A stretch of 64,000 nt of DNA from NCBI GenBank assembly GCA_038002745.1, contig JBBODD010000001.1, positions 3,844,001-3,908,000 of the forward strand, read 5' to 3'. A model generated the notes under the pieces. The model was given only the letters and a program-made list of their open reading frames with translations. It searched no databases and was not told where the DNA came from. How positions within the stretch are numbered: the first letter of the stretch is position 1; every line of letters begins with the position of its first letter. Shown here piece by piece: positions 1 through 8,230 of this stretch. A program made the translations under genes and the position numbers. This DNA comes from Bacillus sp. FSL H8-0547. Lineage in GTDB: Bacteria; Bacillota; Bacilli; Bacillales; Bacillaceae.

Positions 1-13
1 TCAGAATTTATCT

Positions 14-36
14 TATAATTACCTATATGATAGGTA
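14..36 (+). promoter_or_regulatory. -10 box and palindromic operator before the FadR-type regulator gene
   Basis: A perfect TATAAT lies at 14-19. Directly behind it is an inverted repeat with 7-bp arms, TACCTAT (20-26) and ATAGGTA (30-36), around a 3-bp centre. The matching -35 box would fall before the window start. A palindrome over the expected transcription start suggests autorepression by the regulator encoded at 54; this is inferred from position. Confidence 0.6.
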
Positions 37-53
37 TACAGGATTGAAAGGGG

Positions 54-737
54 ATGAAGGCGTTTATTAAAAAACAGCTTGTACATGAACTGGTTGCTGA
101 TGAAATTAAGCAATATATTAGAACTCACAGCATTCAAAAAGGGGATAAGCTCCCTTCGATGGGAGAGCTTGCAGAAATGTTCAGAGTAAGCCGGACGAGT
201 ATCAGAGAAGCTCTGAGACAGCTTGAAGCCGTACACTTTGTTGAGATTATTAATGGAAAAGGAATTTTAGTGAAAGATGCTGATTTTCATCACCTTCAGA
301 CACGAATTAAAATTGAATGCGATCTGGAGTATCTATTGAACCTATGTGATGTGAGAAGGGGGCTTGAGGGCAGGGCAATTGAACTTGCAGTCAAAAAGAT
401 AACAGAAGAGCAGCTGGAGAAAATGGAACATAATCTCATGATCTTTAAAAAAGTCAAAATCCTGACTGCTGAATCTGTTCAGGCTGATTATCTTTTTCAT
501 CAAACTTTATATGAAGCTTCACATAATCCTGTCCTGACAAAAATGATTATTACTGTATACAATGATTTTTACGAATTTTGGGAAAAGCATGCAGACTTGT
601 CGTCTTTTTTTGAAGATACCTATCAGTTTCATGAAGACCTATTTCATTGGATAAGAGAGAAGGATGGATATAGAGCTAAGGAAGCCTTTCAACTTATGGT
701 GGATGTGCTGGAAGCAAAGATAAGAGAACTACTATAG
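54..737 (+). CDS. GntR-family transcriptional regulator, FadR subfamily
   Basis: A 227-residue protein with an N-terminal winged helix-turn-helix (about residues 10-75, including DKLPSMGELAEMFRVSRTSI) and a C-terminal all-helical FCD-type effector domain (about 95-220) with conserved acid and histidine residues that in this family bind a metal or a carboxylate ligand. The ATG at 54 sits very close behind the purine run AAAGGGG, so the start is not certain. It is followed 17 bp later by a transporter gene and then by an ornithine cyclodeaminase-family gene, so it probably controls that unit in response to a small organic or amino acid. The palindrome at 20-36 is its likely operator. The ligand cannot be told from the sequence. 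Confidence 0.9.
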   Translation: MKAFIKKQLVHELVADEIKQYIRTHSIQKGDKLPSMGELAEMFRVSRTSIREALRQLEAVHFVEIINGKGILVKDADFHHLQTRIKIECDLEYLLNLCDVRRGLEGRAIELAVKKITEEQLEKMEHNLMIFKKVKILTAESVQADYLFHQTLYEASHNPVLTKMIITVYNDFYEFWEKHADLSSFFEDTYQFHEDLFHWIREKDGYRAKEAFQLMVDVLEAKIRELL

Positions 738-754
738 AGAAACGGGGTAGAGGG

Positions 755-2068
755 ATGGGACAAAACAGGGATAATCAAAAGGTTGCAAAAAAAGCGTTAG
801 TTGCAAGTTTAATAGGAAGTTCAATTGAATGGTACGATTATTTTCTTTATGGAACAATCGCAGCTCTGATTTTCAGCAAGCTGTATTTTCCGTCTGGAGA
901 TCCGGTTGTCGGTTTGATGCTTGCGTATACGTCATTTGCATTGCCATTCTTTATCCGTCCGCTTGGAGGAATAATTTTCAGTCATATAGGGGATAAAATT
1001 GGACGGAAAAAGACACTCGTTATGACACTGTCACTTATGGGCGGTGCCACAGTTCTTATTGGCCTTCTGCCTACATATGAATCAATCGGTATTTGGGCTC
1101 CAATCTTATTAATCCTTCTTCGCCTTGTTCAGGGGCTTGGTATTGGAGGCGAGTGGGGTGGTGCATTGCTGCTTGCAACCGAATATGCACCTCCAAAAAA
1201 GAGAGGGTTTTTCGGAAGTATTCCTCAAATGGGTGTTACAATCGGCCTTCTTCTTGGTACGCTCTCGATTTCAGTCATGACGCTTCTGCCTAATGATCAA
1301 TTTGAAGCCTGGGGATGGCGGGTACCATTTGTTCTAAGTGCCTTATTAGTACTTCTTGGTTTATGGATCCGAAACGGCATAGATGAAACACCTGCATTTA
1401 AAGAAGCTAAAGAGTCAGGCACCATTTCGAAAGTTCCTCTGGTTGACACGTTTAAATATCATTGGAAGGAAGTTTTAATTGCTGTAGGTGCTAAGGTTGT
1501 CGAAACAGCTCCGTTTTATATATTCGGCACGTTCATCATTTCATATGCAACATCGAATTTGAATTTTGACCGAAGTGATACCTTAAATGCTGTCACAATT
1601 GCAACGTTCGTCACAACGATTATGATTCCTTTTATGGGCAAGCTTTCTGACAAAGTTGGTCGAAAACCTCTATATATTGGGGGCACTATTGGTATGATTC
1701 TATATGCATTCCCATATTTTTACTTATTGTCACTTGATTCAGTATTCTGGTTGACAGTGGCTACTGTTATCGGCCTTGGCATTATATGGGCTCCTATTAC
1801 TGCTGTTTTAGGTACGATGTTTTCTGAAATCTTCTCAACAAGCGTGCGCTATACAGGAGTAACAGTCGGTTATCAGCTGGGTGCAGCCCTTGCCGGAGGA
1901 ACAGCGCCTCTGATTGCAACTGCCTTACTCAGCGCTTATAACAATTCATTTATTCCTGTTGCCATCTATATGATTGCGGCTGCAATTATCTCACTTACAG
2001 CTGTTTTGTTTACCAAGGAAACAAGACCTGTGGAAACGGATGGAGAACCTCAATCAAAGGCAGTATAA
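755..2068 (+). CDS. MFS transporter, metabolite:H+ symporter (MHS) family
   Basis: A 437-residue integral membrane protein with about 12 hydrophobic segments. The N-terminal SSIEWYDYFLYG motif is typical of the MHS family (ShiA, KgtP and ProP relatives), and the MFS loop motif GDKIGRKKTL follows transmembrane segment 2 with a second copy, GKLSDKVGRKP, in the C-terminal half. Members take up organic acids, betaines or shikimate with protons. It lies between a FadR-type regulator and an ornithine cyclodeaminase-family enzyme, so the substrate may be an amino-acid-like compound processed by that enzyme. The exact substrate is unknown. The start at 755 has GGGG/GAGGG upstream. Confidence 0.9.
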   Translation: MGQNRDNQKVAKKALVASLIGSSIEWYDYFLYGTIAALIFSKLYFPSGDPVVGLMLAYTSFALPFFIRPLGGIIFSHIGDKIGRKKTLVMTLSLMGGATVLIGLLPTYESIGIWAPILLILLRLVQGLGIGGEWGGALLLATEYAPPKKRGFFGSIPQMGVTIGLLLGTLSISVMTLLPNDQFEAWGWRVPFVLSALLVLLGLWIRNGIDETPAFKEAKESGTISKVPLVDTFKYHWKEVLIAVGAKVVETAPFYIFGTFIISYATSNLNFDRSDTLNAVTIATFVTTIMIPFMGKLSDKVGRKPLYIGGTIGMILYAFPYFYLLSLDSVFWLTVATVIGLGIIWAPITAVLGTMFSEIFSTSVRYTGVTVGYQLGAALAGGTAPLIATALLSAYNNSFIPVAIYMIAAAIISLTAVLFTKETRPVETDGEPQSKAV

Positions 2069-2094
2069 ATGGAAAATCAGGGAGGCAATCATCC

Positions 2095-3078
2095 ATGCTT
2101 GTGCTAAATGAAGCGTCAATAAAGAAAATTTATTCTATGAAGGATTGTTTAAAGGATACGGAGCAGGCATTTAGATACTATCAATCAAAGCAGACAAAAG
2201 CTCCTGTCAGGATGTCAGTTTCATATCCGGAAGCGGAGGCAGAAACTCTTTACATGCCGTCATTCATTGAAGCAGAGAAATACATGTCTGTAAAAGTGGT
2301 CAGTATTTTCCCGAAAAATGCAGAGGAAGGCAGAGATGTGCTCCAAAGCGTGATTTTGCTTACAGATGCGGTAACTGGAGAACATAAAGCCATAATGGGA
2401 GCGAGTTACCTTACAGTACTGCGGACAGGTGCATCAAGCGGTGCAGCCACTAAATATCTGTCAAGAAAGAACTCGAAAATTCTGGCGGTTATTGGATGCG
2501 GCGCACAGTCAATTGGACAGATTCAAGCTGTTATGTCTGTCAGGGAGATCAATGAAATCATTCTTTATAACCGGACGTCTGGCAAAGCTGAAGCATTAAG
2601 AGAAATCCTGCTTGAGCTTTATCCTGATTGTCAGGTTTATATTGAAGGAAATCCAGATGCAGCTGTTCATAGAGCTGATATTGTAAATTGCAGTACAAAA
2701 TCCTCTGTGCCGCTGTTCAACGGAGACATCATTAAACCTGGTACTCACATCAATGCGATAGGCTCCTACCTCCCTCATATGCAGGAAGTAGACTCTAAGA
2801 CATTAAATAAGAGCAGTAAAATTGTTGTTGATACAATTGAAGGGGTTTTACAAGAAGCGGGTGATTTTCTTATTCCTATAGCAAATAATGAGTGGCAGCC
2901 CCAGTCGATTTATGGAGAAATCAGTGAAATCATCTGCAGTGAAAAACTGGGCCGGACAGATGAGGATGAGATCACATTTTATAAATCAGTTGGAATTGGC
3001 TATTTAGATACGATGGCTGCTATCAGCATTTATAAAAAAGCAATAAAATCCGGATTAGGCCAAGAGATAAATTTATAG
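2095..3078 (+). CDS. ornithine cyclodeaminase / mu-crystallin family protein
   Basis: A 327-residue protein, the usual family length. The Rossmann nucleotide-binding motif is visible as IGCGAQSIGQ near residue 145, followed by YNRTSGKAEAL. The N-terminal half carries the family pattern RTGASSGAATKYLSRK near residue 105. Family members include NAD-dependent ornithine cyclodeaminase, alanine dehydrogenase and imine reductases of amino acid breakdown, so the exact reaction is open. The start at 2095 follows GGGAGG with good spacing. It is the last gene of the regulator-transporter-enzyme unit and is followed by a clear hairpin terminator. Confidence 0.85.
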   Translation: MLVLNEASIKKIYSMKDCLKDTEQAFRYYQSKQTKAPVRMSVSYPEAEAETLYMPSFIEAEKYMSVKVVSIFPKNAEEGRDVLQSVILLTDAVTGEHKAIMGASYLTVLRTGASSGAATKYLSRKNSKILAVIGCGAQSIGQIQAVMSVREINEIILYNRTSGKAEALREILLELYPDCQVYIEGNPDAAVHRADIVNCSTKSSVPLFNGDIIKPGTHINAIGSYLPHMQEVDSKTLNKSSKIVVDTIEGVLQEAGDFLIPIANNEWQPQSIYGEISEIICSEKLGRTDEDEITFYKSVGIGYLDTMAAISIYKKAIKSGLGQEINL

Positions 3079-3088
3079 AGAGCATGAA

Positions 3089-3117
3089 AATAGACCCTTG
3101 TACAACAAGGGTCTATT
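3089..3117 (+). terminator. rho-independent terminator
   Basis: A perfect 12-bp stem (AATAGACCCTTG / CAAGGGTCTATT) with a 5-nt loop lies 11 bp after the stop of the preceding gene. The T tract is weak. Confidence 0.75.
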
Positions 3118-3317
3118 TACTGTTTACTGGTTACCGCCCTTTTTTTCTCTCCCAGCCATACAAAAGTAAAATTCGGATTAACTGAATGATTTCATCTTAT
3201 GATAGAATGTAAATTGTAAAGATTTAAGAATAGTAGAAACTTTAGCCCTGTTTTTTTATAGTCAAAGGGATGGAGATCTTACATATGATTTTTTGCAAGA
3301 ATCAGGGGTGCTTTTAC

Positions 3318-4427
3318 ATGACAGCTACAGATGAATTAATCCGGTTTCTCGATGAAAACATCTCAACTTTTATTTCTGCATGGCGGCAGAAAATTACCAT
3401 TTCAGATGATGATCTGCATCAGGAAGAGGTAGAAAAAAACGGGATGAAAATGTACGAGCTTGTGAAAAAGACGATTGTTCAGCCGCTGAGTTCGGATGAA
3501 ATCGATGTTCTTGCCAGCAAGGTCGCACTTGAAAGAGTAGAAGCTAATGTTAATATCGGCGATTTTATCAATAATGTTAACCTTGGCCGCCGCGAGGTTA
3601 TCCGCTACATTGTGAGTTCCGGCATTTCCAGGGAAGAACTTCAGCCTTTTATCGAAGAAATTAACATCCTTTTTGATCAATTTTCGTATTTTTCCGTAAA
3701 GAAGTACACGGAGGTAAAAGAAGAAATTCTGCAGGATAAGATCTCATTTATCGATCAGAGCCATAAAGAGCGCCTGACGATTCTCGGGCAGATGTCTTCA
3801 AGTTTTGTACATGAGTTCCGTAATCCGCTGACGGCTGTAAAAGGATTTATTAAACTAATGCAAAGCGATCATCCGAATCTGAAATACCTTGACATCATCA
3901 GCCATGAAGTTGACCAGCTGAACTTCCGCGTGTCTCAGTTTCTGCATGCTTCCAAAAAAGAAACGATTGAAAGCAAGCGCGAAAAGTTAAAACTTGGAGA
4001 GCTTTTTGATGAGGTGCTCGCCTTTATGTATCCCAGTCTGCTGGACGGGAGCGTTAAAGTGCAGGAGGGTCCTAAGAAAAATTCTTCTATTTATGCAAGC
4101 AGAGATGAACTGAGACAGGTGTTTTTAAATCTGATGCTCAATTCCATTGACGCTCTTCAGAAGGTTAACGCCAACAGAACGATAACCATTGATTTTAAAG
4201 AAGACAGCAGCACGGCATACGTACATATTTCAAATAACGGACCGATGATTCCCCAAAAACAGATTGAAACGATTTTTGAGCCCTTTTTTACAACGAAAGA
4301 ACTGGGCACAGGGATCGGCCTGTATATTTGCAGGAAAATCATCGAAAGCCACGGCGGCACCATTTCTTGCCTGTCGGATGAGAGGACGACAACCTTTACG
4401 ATTGCTCTCCCTATAAGTACTTCATAA
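3318..4427 (+). CDS. sensor histidine kinase, sporulation-kinase-like core with cytoplasmic input domain
   Basis: 369 residues from ATG 3318, which follows AGGGGT with good spacing; an upstream in-frame ATG at 3285 (GGAG at 9 nt) remains possible. Residues 1-140 are helical, without membrane segments, and resemble the RsbRD_N-type sensor domain (moderate confidence). The phosphoacceptor region holds H165 in SSFVHEFRNPLTAVKGF, very like the H-box of Bacillus KinA-KinE kinases. The ATPase domain shows the N box (LMLNSIDAL) and G box (GTGIGLYICRKIIESHGG). No response regulator is adjacent, so it is an orphan kinase that could feed the Spo0 phosphorelay; that role is inferred from the core sequence only. 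Confidence 0.85.
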   Translation: MTATDELIRFLDENISTFISAWRQKITISDDDLHQEEVEKNGMKMYELVKKTIVQPLSSDEIDVLASKVALERVEANVNIGDFINNVNLGRREVIRYIVSSGISREELQPFIEEINILFDQFSYFSVKKYTEVKEEILQDKISFIDQSHKERLTILGQMSSSFVHEFRNPLTAVKGFIKLMQSDHPNLKYLDIISHEVDQLNFRVSQFLHASKKETIESKREKLKLGELFDEVLAFMYPSLLDGSVKVQEGPKKNSSIYASRDELRQVFLNLMLNSIDALQKVNANRTITIDFKEDSSTAYVHISNNGPMIPQKQIETIFEPFFTTKELGTGIGLYICRKIIESHGGTISCLSDERTTTFTIALPISTS

Positions 4428-4430
4428 TTG

Positions 4431-4448
4431 GCCTGAATCTCTTCAGGC
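4431..4448. terminator. bidirectional terminator between convergent genes
   Basis: A 7-bp perfect stem (GCCTGAA / TTCAGGC) with loop TCTC sits exactly between the stop codons of the kinase (+) and the channel gene (-). Confidence 0.65.
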
Positions 4449-4961
4449 TTATTTTAGGTTTGTGACGAGCTTCGATGTAATGACTGCCATGAACAAAGTG
4501 CTTGCAATAAAACCCGTCAGCATTTCAGAAGCAGCGGCTATGTTTGAGATAAGACCAATGGAGGAAATATCCCCAAAGCCAGTGGTTGTAAAGGTCGTTA
4601 TGCTGTAATATAAAAAATCATTGCCGGACAAATGGTCACCTGAGAATTTAAAGGCTTTGTCACCGAAAAATCCATAAATTTGAAAATAAAGATTCGCGTA
4701 TGATGTTACGATAAGCATGAGAAGAAGACCTGAACCAATAAAAATGCTCTGCAGCCTTTCTTCCGTTTTTGGTACAGCCACGATAAATTCAAACAGGAAA
4801 TAAAAACAGACAGCAAGGACAGCTGTAGTGAGAGTGATCATGATTATACTGGAAGCAGTGATTTCAAAAATGGACTCAACGACGAGCAGGCTGATCATCA
4901 GAACGTTTAGGATTAGATAAAGAAAGAGCTTTTTTTTAGTAAAATCATATTTCGAAAACAT
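4449..4961 (-). CDS. potassium channel family protein (two-pore-helix type, TTGFGD filter)
   Basis: A 170-residue membrane protein with about four hydrophobic segments: two at the N-terminus (residues 10-60), then the outer helix (73-95), a pore loop and an inner helix (137-165). The K+ selectivity filter is explicit: TTTGFGD at residues 125-131, after a pore helix starting near YYSITTFT. It fits the Ion_trans_2 family. There is no C-terminal RCK/TrkA regulatory domain, so it is a bare pore rather than a YugO-type gated channel. It is a single gene, convergent with the kinase and divergent from the nitrilase gene. Confidence 0.85.
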   Translation of the reverse strand: MFSKYDFTKKKLFLYLILNVLMISLLVVESIFEITASSIIMITLTTAVLAVCFYFLFEFIVAVPKTEERLQSIFIGSGLLLMLIVTSYANLYFQIYGFFGDKAFKFSGDHLSGNDFLYYSITTFTTTGFGDISSIGLISNIAAASEMLTGFIASTLFMAVITSKLVTNLK

Positions 4962-5120
4962 GAAATCCCTCTAATTTCCGTCATGTTCATTATTTTCCCC
5001 CCGCATTGTCATCTGATGCAGTCAGATTGTCAGTACCTTCTGCTTGTAAGTTCTTCTCTCATGCTTAATAATATTTATATCTTTGTTTTTGACATCACTA
5101 AGGAAAAGGAGATGAACTCC

Positions 5121-6005
5121 ATGCAGCTTAGAGTTTCGGCCGTTCAGTATGATCTGCGCACAATTCACTCATTTAAGGAATTTGCAGATCAGGTTGAGCA
5201 CTATATTAAAACCGCAGAGGAATTTGGAACGGATTTTGTTCTTTTTCCCGAATTTTTCACTACTCAGCTTATGTCTATCGGCAATGCTGAGGGACAGGTA
5301 CTGTCAATTGATGAACTTCCTGATTATACAGAGCAGTATCTGGAGCTTTTTAAAGGTCTCGCAGCAAGTACAGGCATGCATATCATCGGCGGGACACATG
5401 TAATCAAAAAAGAAGGGCGCCTTTATAATGTTGCTCATCTGTTTTATCCGGACGGACGGGTGGCAGAGCAGGCAAAGCTCCACATCACGCCGACTGAAGT
5501 TCATGAATGGGATATGACGCCGGGTGACGAACTCCAGGTGTTTGAAACGGACAAAGGGACCATTGCCATGCTGACGTGCTATGACATTGAATTTCCTGAA
5601 ATCGTGCGGATCGCAAAAGCGAAAGGTGCTGATGTGATTTTCTGCCCTTCATGTACAGACGACCGCCACGGATTTCACCGCGTCCGCTATACAAGCCATG
5701 CCCGCGCGATTGAAAATCAGGTGTACGTTGTGACGACCGGTACTGTCGGCTCGCTGCCGACTGTCGATTTCATGAGAGGGAATTTCGGTCAGGCTGCCAT
5801 CATCACACCGAATGATGTGCCGTTCCCTCCAAAGGGGCTGGCTGCAGAAGGCGAAATTAATCAGCCGATGATCGTAACCGCTGACCTCGATTTAGAGCTT
5901 CTTTATAAAGTGCGTGCAAGCGGATCGGTTACAACCTGGCGCGACCGCCGCACCGATTTATATCCCGATTGGGAAGCCAAGCAGGGGGACCGTACGCTGC
6001 TGTAA
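5121..6005 (+). CDS. carbon-nitrogen hydrolase (nitrilase superfamily)
   Basis: 294 residues from ATG 5121, chosen because AAGGAG lies 9 nt upstream and the protein then begins MQLRVSAVQYDL, the usual first beta strand of the fold; a longer reading frame upstream lacks a ribosome site. The Glu-Lys-Cys triad is visible: E44 in LFPEFF, K119 in AKLHITPTE, and C153 in LTCYDIEFPE. Members hydrolyse amides or nitriles. It is followed 12 bp later by a GNAT acetyltransferase gene. In many bacteria these two are fused as one GNAT/CN-hydrolase protein, so they probably act together on one substrate, which is unknown. Confidence 0.88.
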   Translation: MQLRVSAVQYDLRTIHSFKEFADQVEHYIKTAEEFGTDFVLFPEFFTTQLMSIGNAEGQVLSIDELPDYTEQYLELFKGLAASTGMHIIGGTHVIKKEGRLYNVAHLFYPDGRVAEQAKLHITPTEVHEWDMTPGDELQVFETDKGTIAMLTCYDIEFPEIVRIAKAKGADVIFCPSCTDDRHGFHRVRYTSHARAIENQVYVVTTGTVGSLPTVDFMRGNFGQAAIITPNDVPFPPKGLAAEGEINQPMIVTADLDLELLYKVRASGSVTTWRDRRTDLYPDWEAKQGDRTLL

Positions 6006-6017
6006 GGAGGAGAATCC

Positions 6018-6686
6018 TTGTACAGAAAAGAATTTTTTGTTTTCGAAGACAGTGTTCCTGTTAAAGCAGTTGTAAGAAGCTATGAAAAAAATGACTTTGA
6101 TTCACTGATTCAGATTCAAAAGGAAAGTTTTCCGCCGCCGTTTCCGCCTGATCTATGGTGGAAAAAGGAACAGCTTGAGCAGCATGTGCATTTGTTTCCG
6201 GAAGGCGCTCTCTGTATAGAAGCAGATGGAGAAATCGCAGGATCAATGACAGCTCTGCGCGTACACTTTGATCCTGCCCGCCCCCATCATACTTGGGAAG
6301 ACATAACCGACAGCGGCTATATCACCCGAAGCCATAAGCCGGACGGAGATACGCTCTATGTTGTTGATATTAGCGTCAGGCCAAAGTTCAGAAAGCTGGG
6401 TCTTGGGAAATGGCTTATGTTTTCCATGTATGAAACGGTTGTGAAGCTTAACCTGAAGCGGCTGGTTGGCGGAGGAAGAATGCCGGGTTACAGACAGCAC
6501 TCAGATCATCTCAGTCCTGATGAGTATTTAGAGGAAGTAGTGAAAGGAAACCTGAAAGACCCCGTCCTGACCTTTCTGCTTAGATGCGGAAGAACTCCGC
6601 TTTCTGTCATCCCTGACTATCTTGAAGATGATGAATCATGTAACTTTGCCGCCCTGATGGAATGGAAAAATCCATTTAATAGGTAG
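6018..6686 (+). CDS. GNAT-family N-acetyltransferase, partner of the upstream nitrilase
   Basis: 222 residues from a TTG start at 6018; the strong AAGGAGGAG at 6004-6012 decides this non-ATG start. The acetyl-CoA-binding region is seen as VVDISVRPKFRKLGLGKWLMF near residues 117-137, a version of the R/Q-x-x-G-x-G/A loop. Residues 19-60 contain the N-terminal alpha/beta unit (VVRSYEKNDFDSLIQIQ). The gene is probably co-transcribed with the nitrilase gene, and the gene order here (hydrolase first) is the reverse of the domain order in the fused homologues. Substrate unknown. Confidence 0.85.
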   Translation: MYRKEFFVFEDSVPVKAVVRSYEKNDFDSLIQIQKESFPPPFPPDLWWKKEQLEQHVHLFPEGALCIEADGEIAGSMTALRVHFDPARPHHTWEDITDSGYITRSHKPDGDTLYVVDISVRPKFRKLGLGKWLMFSMYETVVKLNLKRLVGGGRMPGYRQHSDHLSPDEYLEEVVKGNLKDPVLTFLLRCGRTPLSVIPDYLEDDESCNFAALMEWKNPFNR

Positions 6687-6703
6687 GCGAGGCTACTTAA
6701 AAT

Positions 6704-6728
6704 CCCAGGTTCAGGCCTGGGTTTTTTT
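6704..6728 (+). terminator. rho-independent terminator
   Basis: A 6-bp stem CCCAGG / CCTGGG followed by a run of seven T closes the nitrilase-GNAT unit. Confidence 0.8.
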
Positions 6729-6774
6729 ATTCAATCAATCAGGTATTTTAATGTTCTGACTATGAGCAATCCGG

Positions 6775-6803
6775 TTTACAAATGATTGTAGACGCGTTAT
6801 GGT
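6775..6803 (+). promoter_or_regulatory. candidate sigma-A promoter of the YeeE/YedE gene
   Basis: TTTACA (6775-6780), a 17-bp spacer and TATGGT (6798-6803) lie about 50 bp before the gene start. Confidence 0.45.
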
Positions 6804-6852
6804 AATAGCACATGTTATTCCGACTAAATTTATATGAAAAGGAGTTTTAAAT

Positions 6853-8100
6853 ATGGCTGAAACAGCAATTCATTCACCTTCATGGGCTAAAACCACCGTT
6901 GTATCTGAAATGAAGCCTGTTCAAAAACCGCTCGTTGCGGCGGGATTGCTTGCAGCAGTTCTATTATTTGCTGCCATTTTACTGGCAGCGGGAGGCACAC
7001 AGAGCGTTCTTTATATAATCGGATTGCTTCTTGGTGCAACTTTGCTTCATGCACGATTTGGCTTTACTTCTGCCTTTAGACGACTCGTTTCTGTAGGGAA
7101 TGTTCAGGGTCTTCAGGCTCATATGCTGATGCTCGCCATAGCATCCGTCTTATTTGCCGTCATATTAAGCACAGGTTTCAGTTTTACAGGAACAGCCCCG
7201 GCAGGATACGTATCTCCTGTAGGGGTAAGTGTTATCGTAGGCGCATTTATGTTCGGCATTGGCATGCAGCTGGGCAATGGCTGTGCTTCAGGAACGCTCT
7301 ATTCAGTGGGCGGCGGATCATCATCCATGATCCTGACCCTTGTATCCTTTATTGCAGGATCTGTTATTGGAGCCTACCATTTTACTTTCTGGATGGAAGA
7401 TATGCCGGCCCTTCCGCCGGTCTCTCTAGCAACATCCACGGGTCTCGGCTATGGCGGTGCACTGATCGTCCAGCTTGCTGTATTTGCTCTTATTTACTGG
7501 ATCACCATACAGATTGCCAAAAAGAAAAATCCGCCTATGATGAAACAGCTTCCTACCGTAAAGGGCTGGAAAAAGATTCTCCGCGGATCATGGCCGCTAT
7601 TTGCAGCAGCGATCATTCTTGCGCTGCTTAATGCATTGACACTGTCTATCAGGGGAAACCCTTGGGGCATAACATCAGCTTTTGCCCTTTGGGGTGGAAA
7701 AGCATTGATGGCCGCAGGAATTGACGTTTCATCATGGGGTTATTTCACCGGTGCAAACGGAGCAGCATTAACAAAAACCGTTCTTGCGGATTCAACAAGT
7801 GTAATGAATTTCGGCATCATCCTTGGCGCATTCATATCTGCAGCCGCGCAAGGAACGTTTAAGCCGGGAAAAATTAAACCTGGCGTAGCAGGTGCATCCA
7901 TTATCGGCGGCCTGCTTATGGGCTATGGCGCCCGTCTTGCTTTCGGCTGCAACATCGGTGCCTATTTTGGAGGAATTGCTTCATTCAGTCTTCATGGATG
8001 GGTTTGGATGGTCATGGCTATGCTTGGAACATTCCTCGCCTTATTTATCCGGCCGATTTTCGGACTGAAAAACCCTAAACCAACAGATTCTATTTGCTGA
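6853..8100 (+). CDS. YeeE/YedE (TsuA-like) sulfur-compound transporter
   Basis: A 415-residue membrane protein made of two YeeE/YedE repeats. Each repeat holds the family's cysteine signature: GMQLGNGCASGTLYSVGGG near residue 140 and RLAFGCNIGAYFGGIAS near residue 362. In E. coli and Spirochaeta TsuA, cysteines in these motifs relay thiosulfate across the membrane, so uptake of thiosulfate or a related sulfur compound is the best guess. No TusA-like partner gene is adjacent. AAAGGAG lies just before ATG 6853. It is a single-gene unit with its own terminator. Confidence 0.85.
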   Translation: MAETAIHSPSWAKTTVVSEMKPVQKPLVAAGLLAAVLLFAAILLAAGGTQSVLYIIGLLLGATLLHARFGFTSAFRRLVSVGNVQGLQAHMLMLAIASVLFAVILSTGFSFTGTAPAGYVSPVGVSVIVGAFMFGIGMQLGNGCASGTLYSVGGGSSSMILTLVSFIAGSVIGAYHFTFWMEDMPALPPVSLATSTGLGYGGALIVQLAVFALIYWITIQIAKKKNPPMMKQLPTVKGWKKILRGSWPLFAAAIILALLNALTLSIRGNPWGITSAFALWGGKALMAAGIDVSSWGYFTGANGAALTKTVLADSTSVMNFGIILGAFISAAAQGTFKPGKIKPGVAGASIIGGLLMGYGARLAFGCNIGAYFGGIASFSLHGWVWMVMAMLGTFLALFIRPIFGLKNPKPTDSIC

Positions 8101-8128
8101 GAACTCTCATTCCTGAGAGTTCTTTTTT
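8101..8128 (+). terminator. rho-independent terminator
   Basis: A 9-bp perfect stem GAACTCTCA / TGAGAGTTC, loop TTCC, then six T, immediately after the stop codon. Confidence 0.9.
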
Positions 8129-8230
8129 AGTGCAATCGATCTAATGTGGATAAGCCTGAAGACTTTTTCATTTACGAAACCGCTTTCTTCCATTACGATA
8201 CTAAAGAAGACTACAAAGGAGGAAATACAT

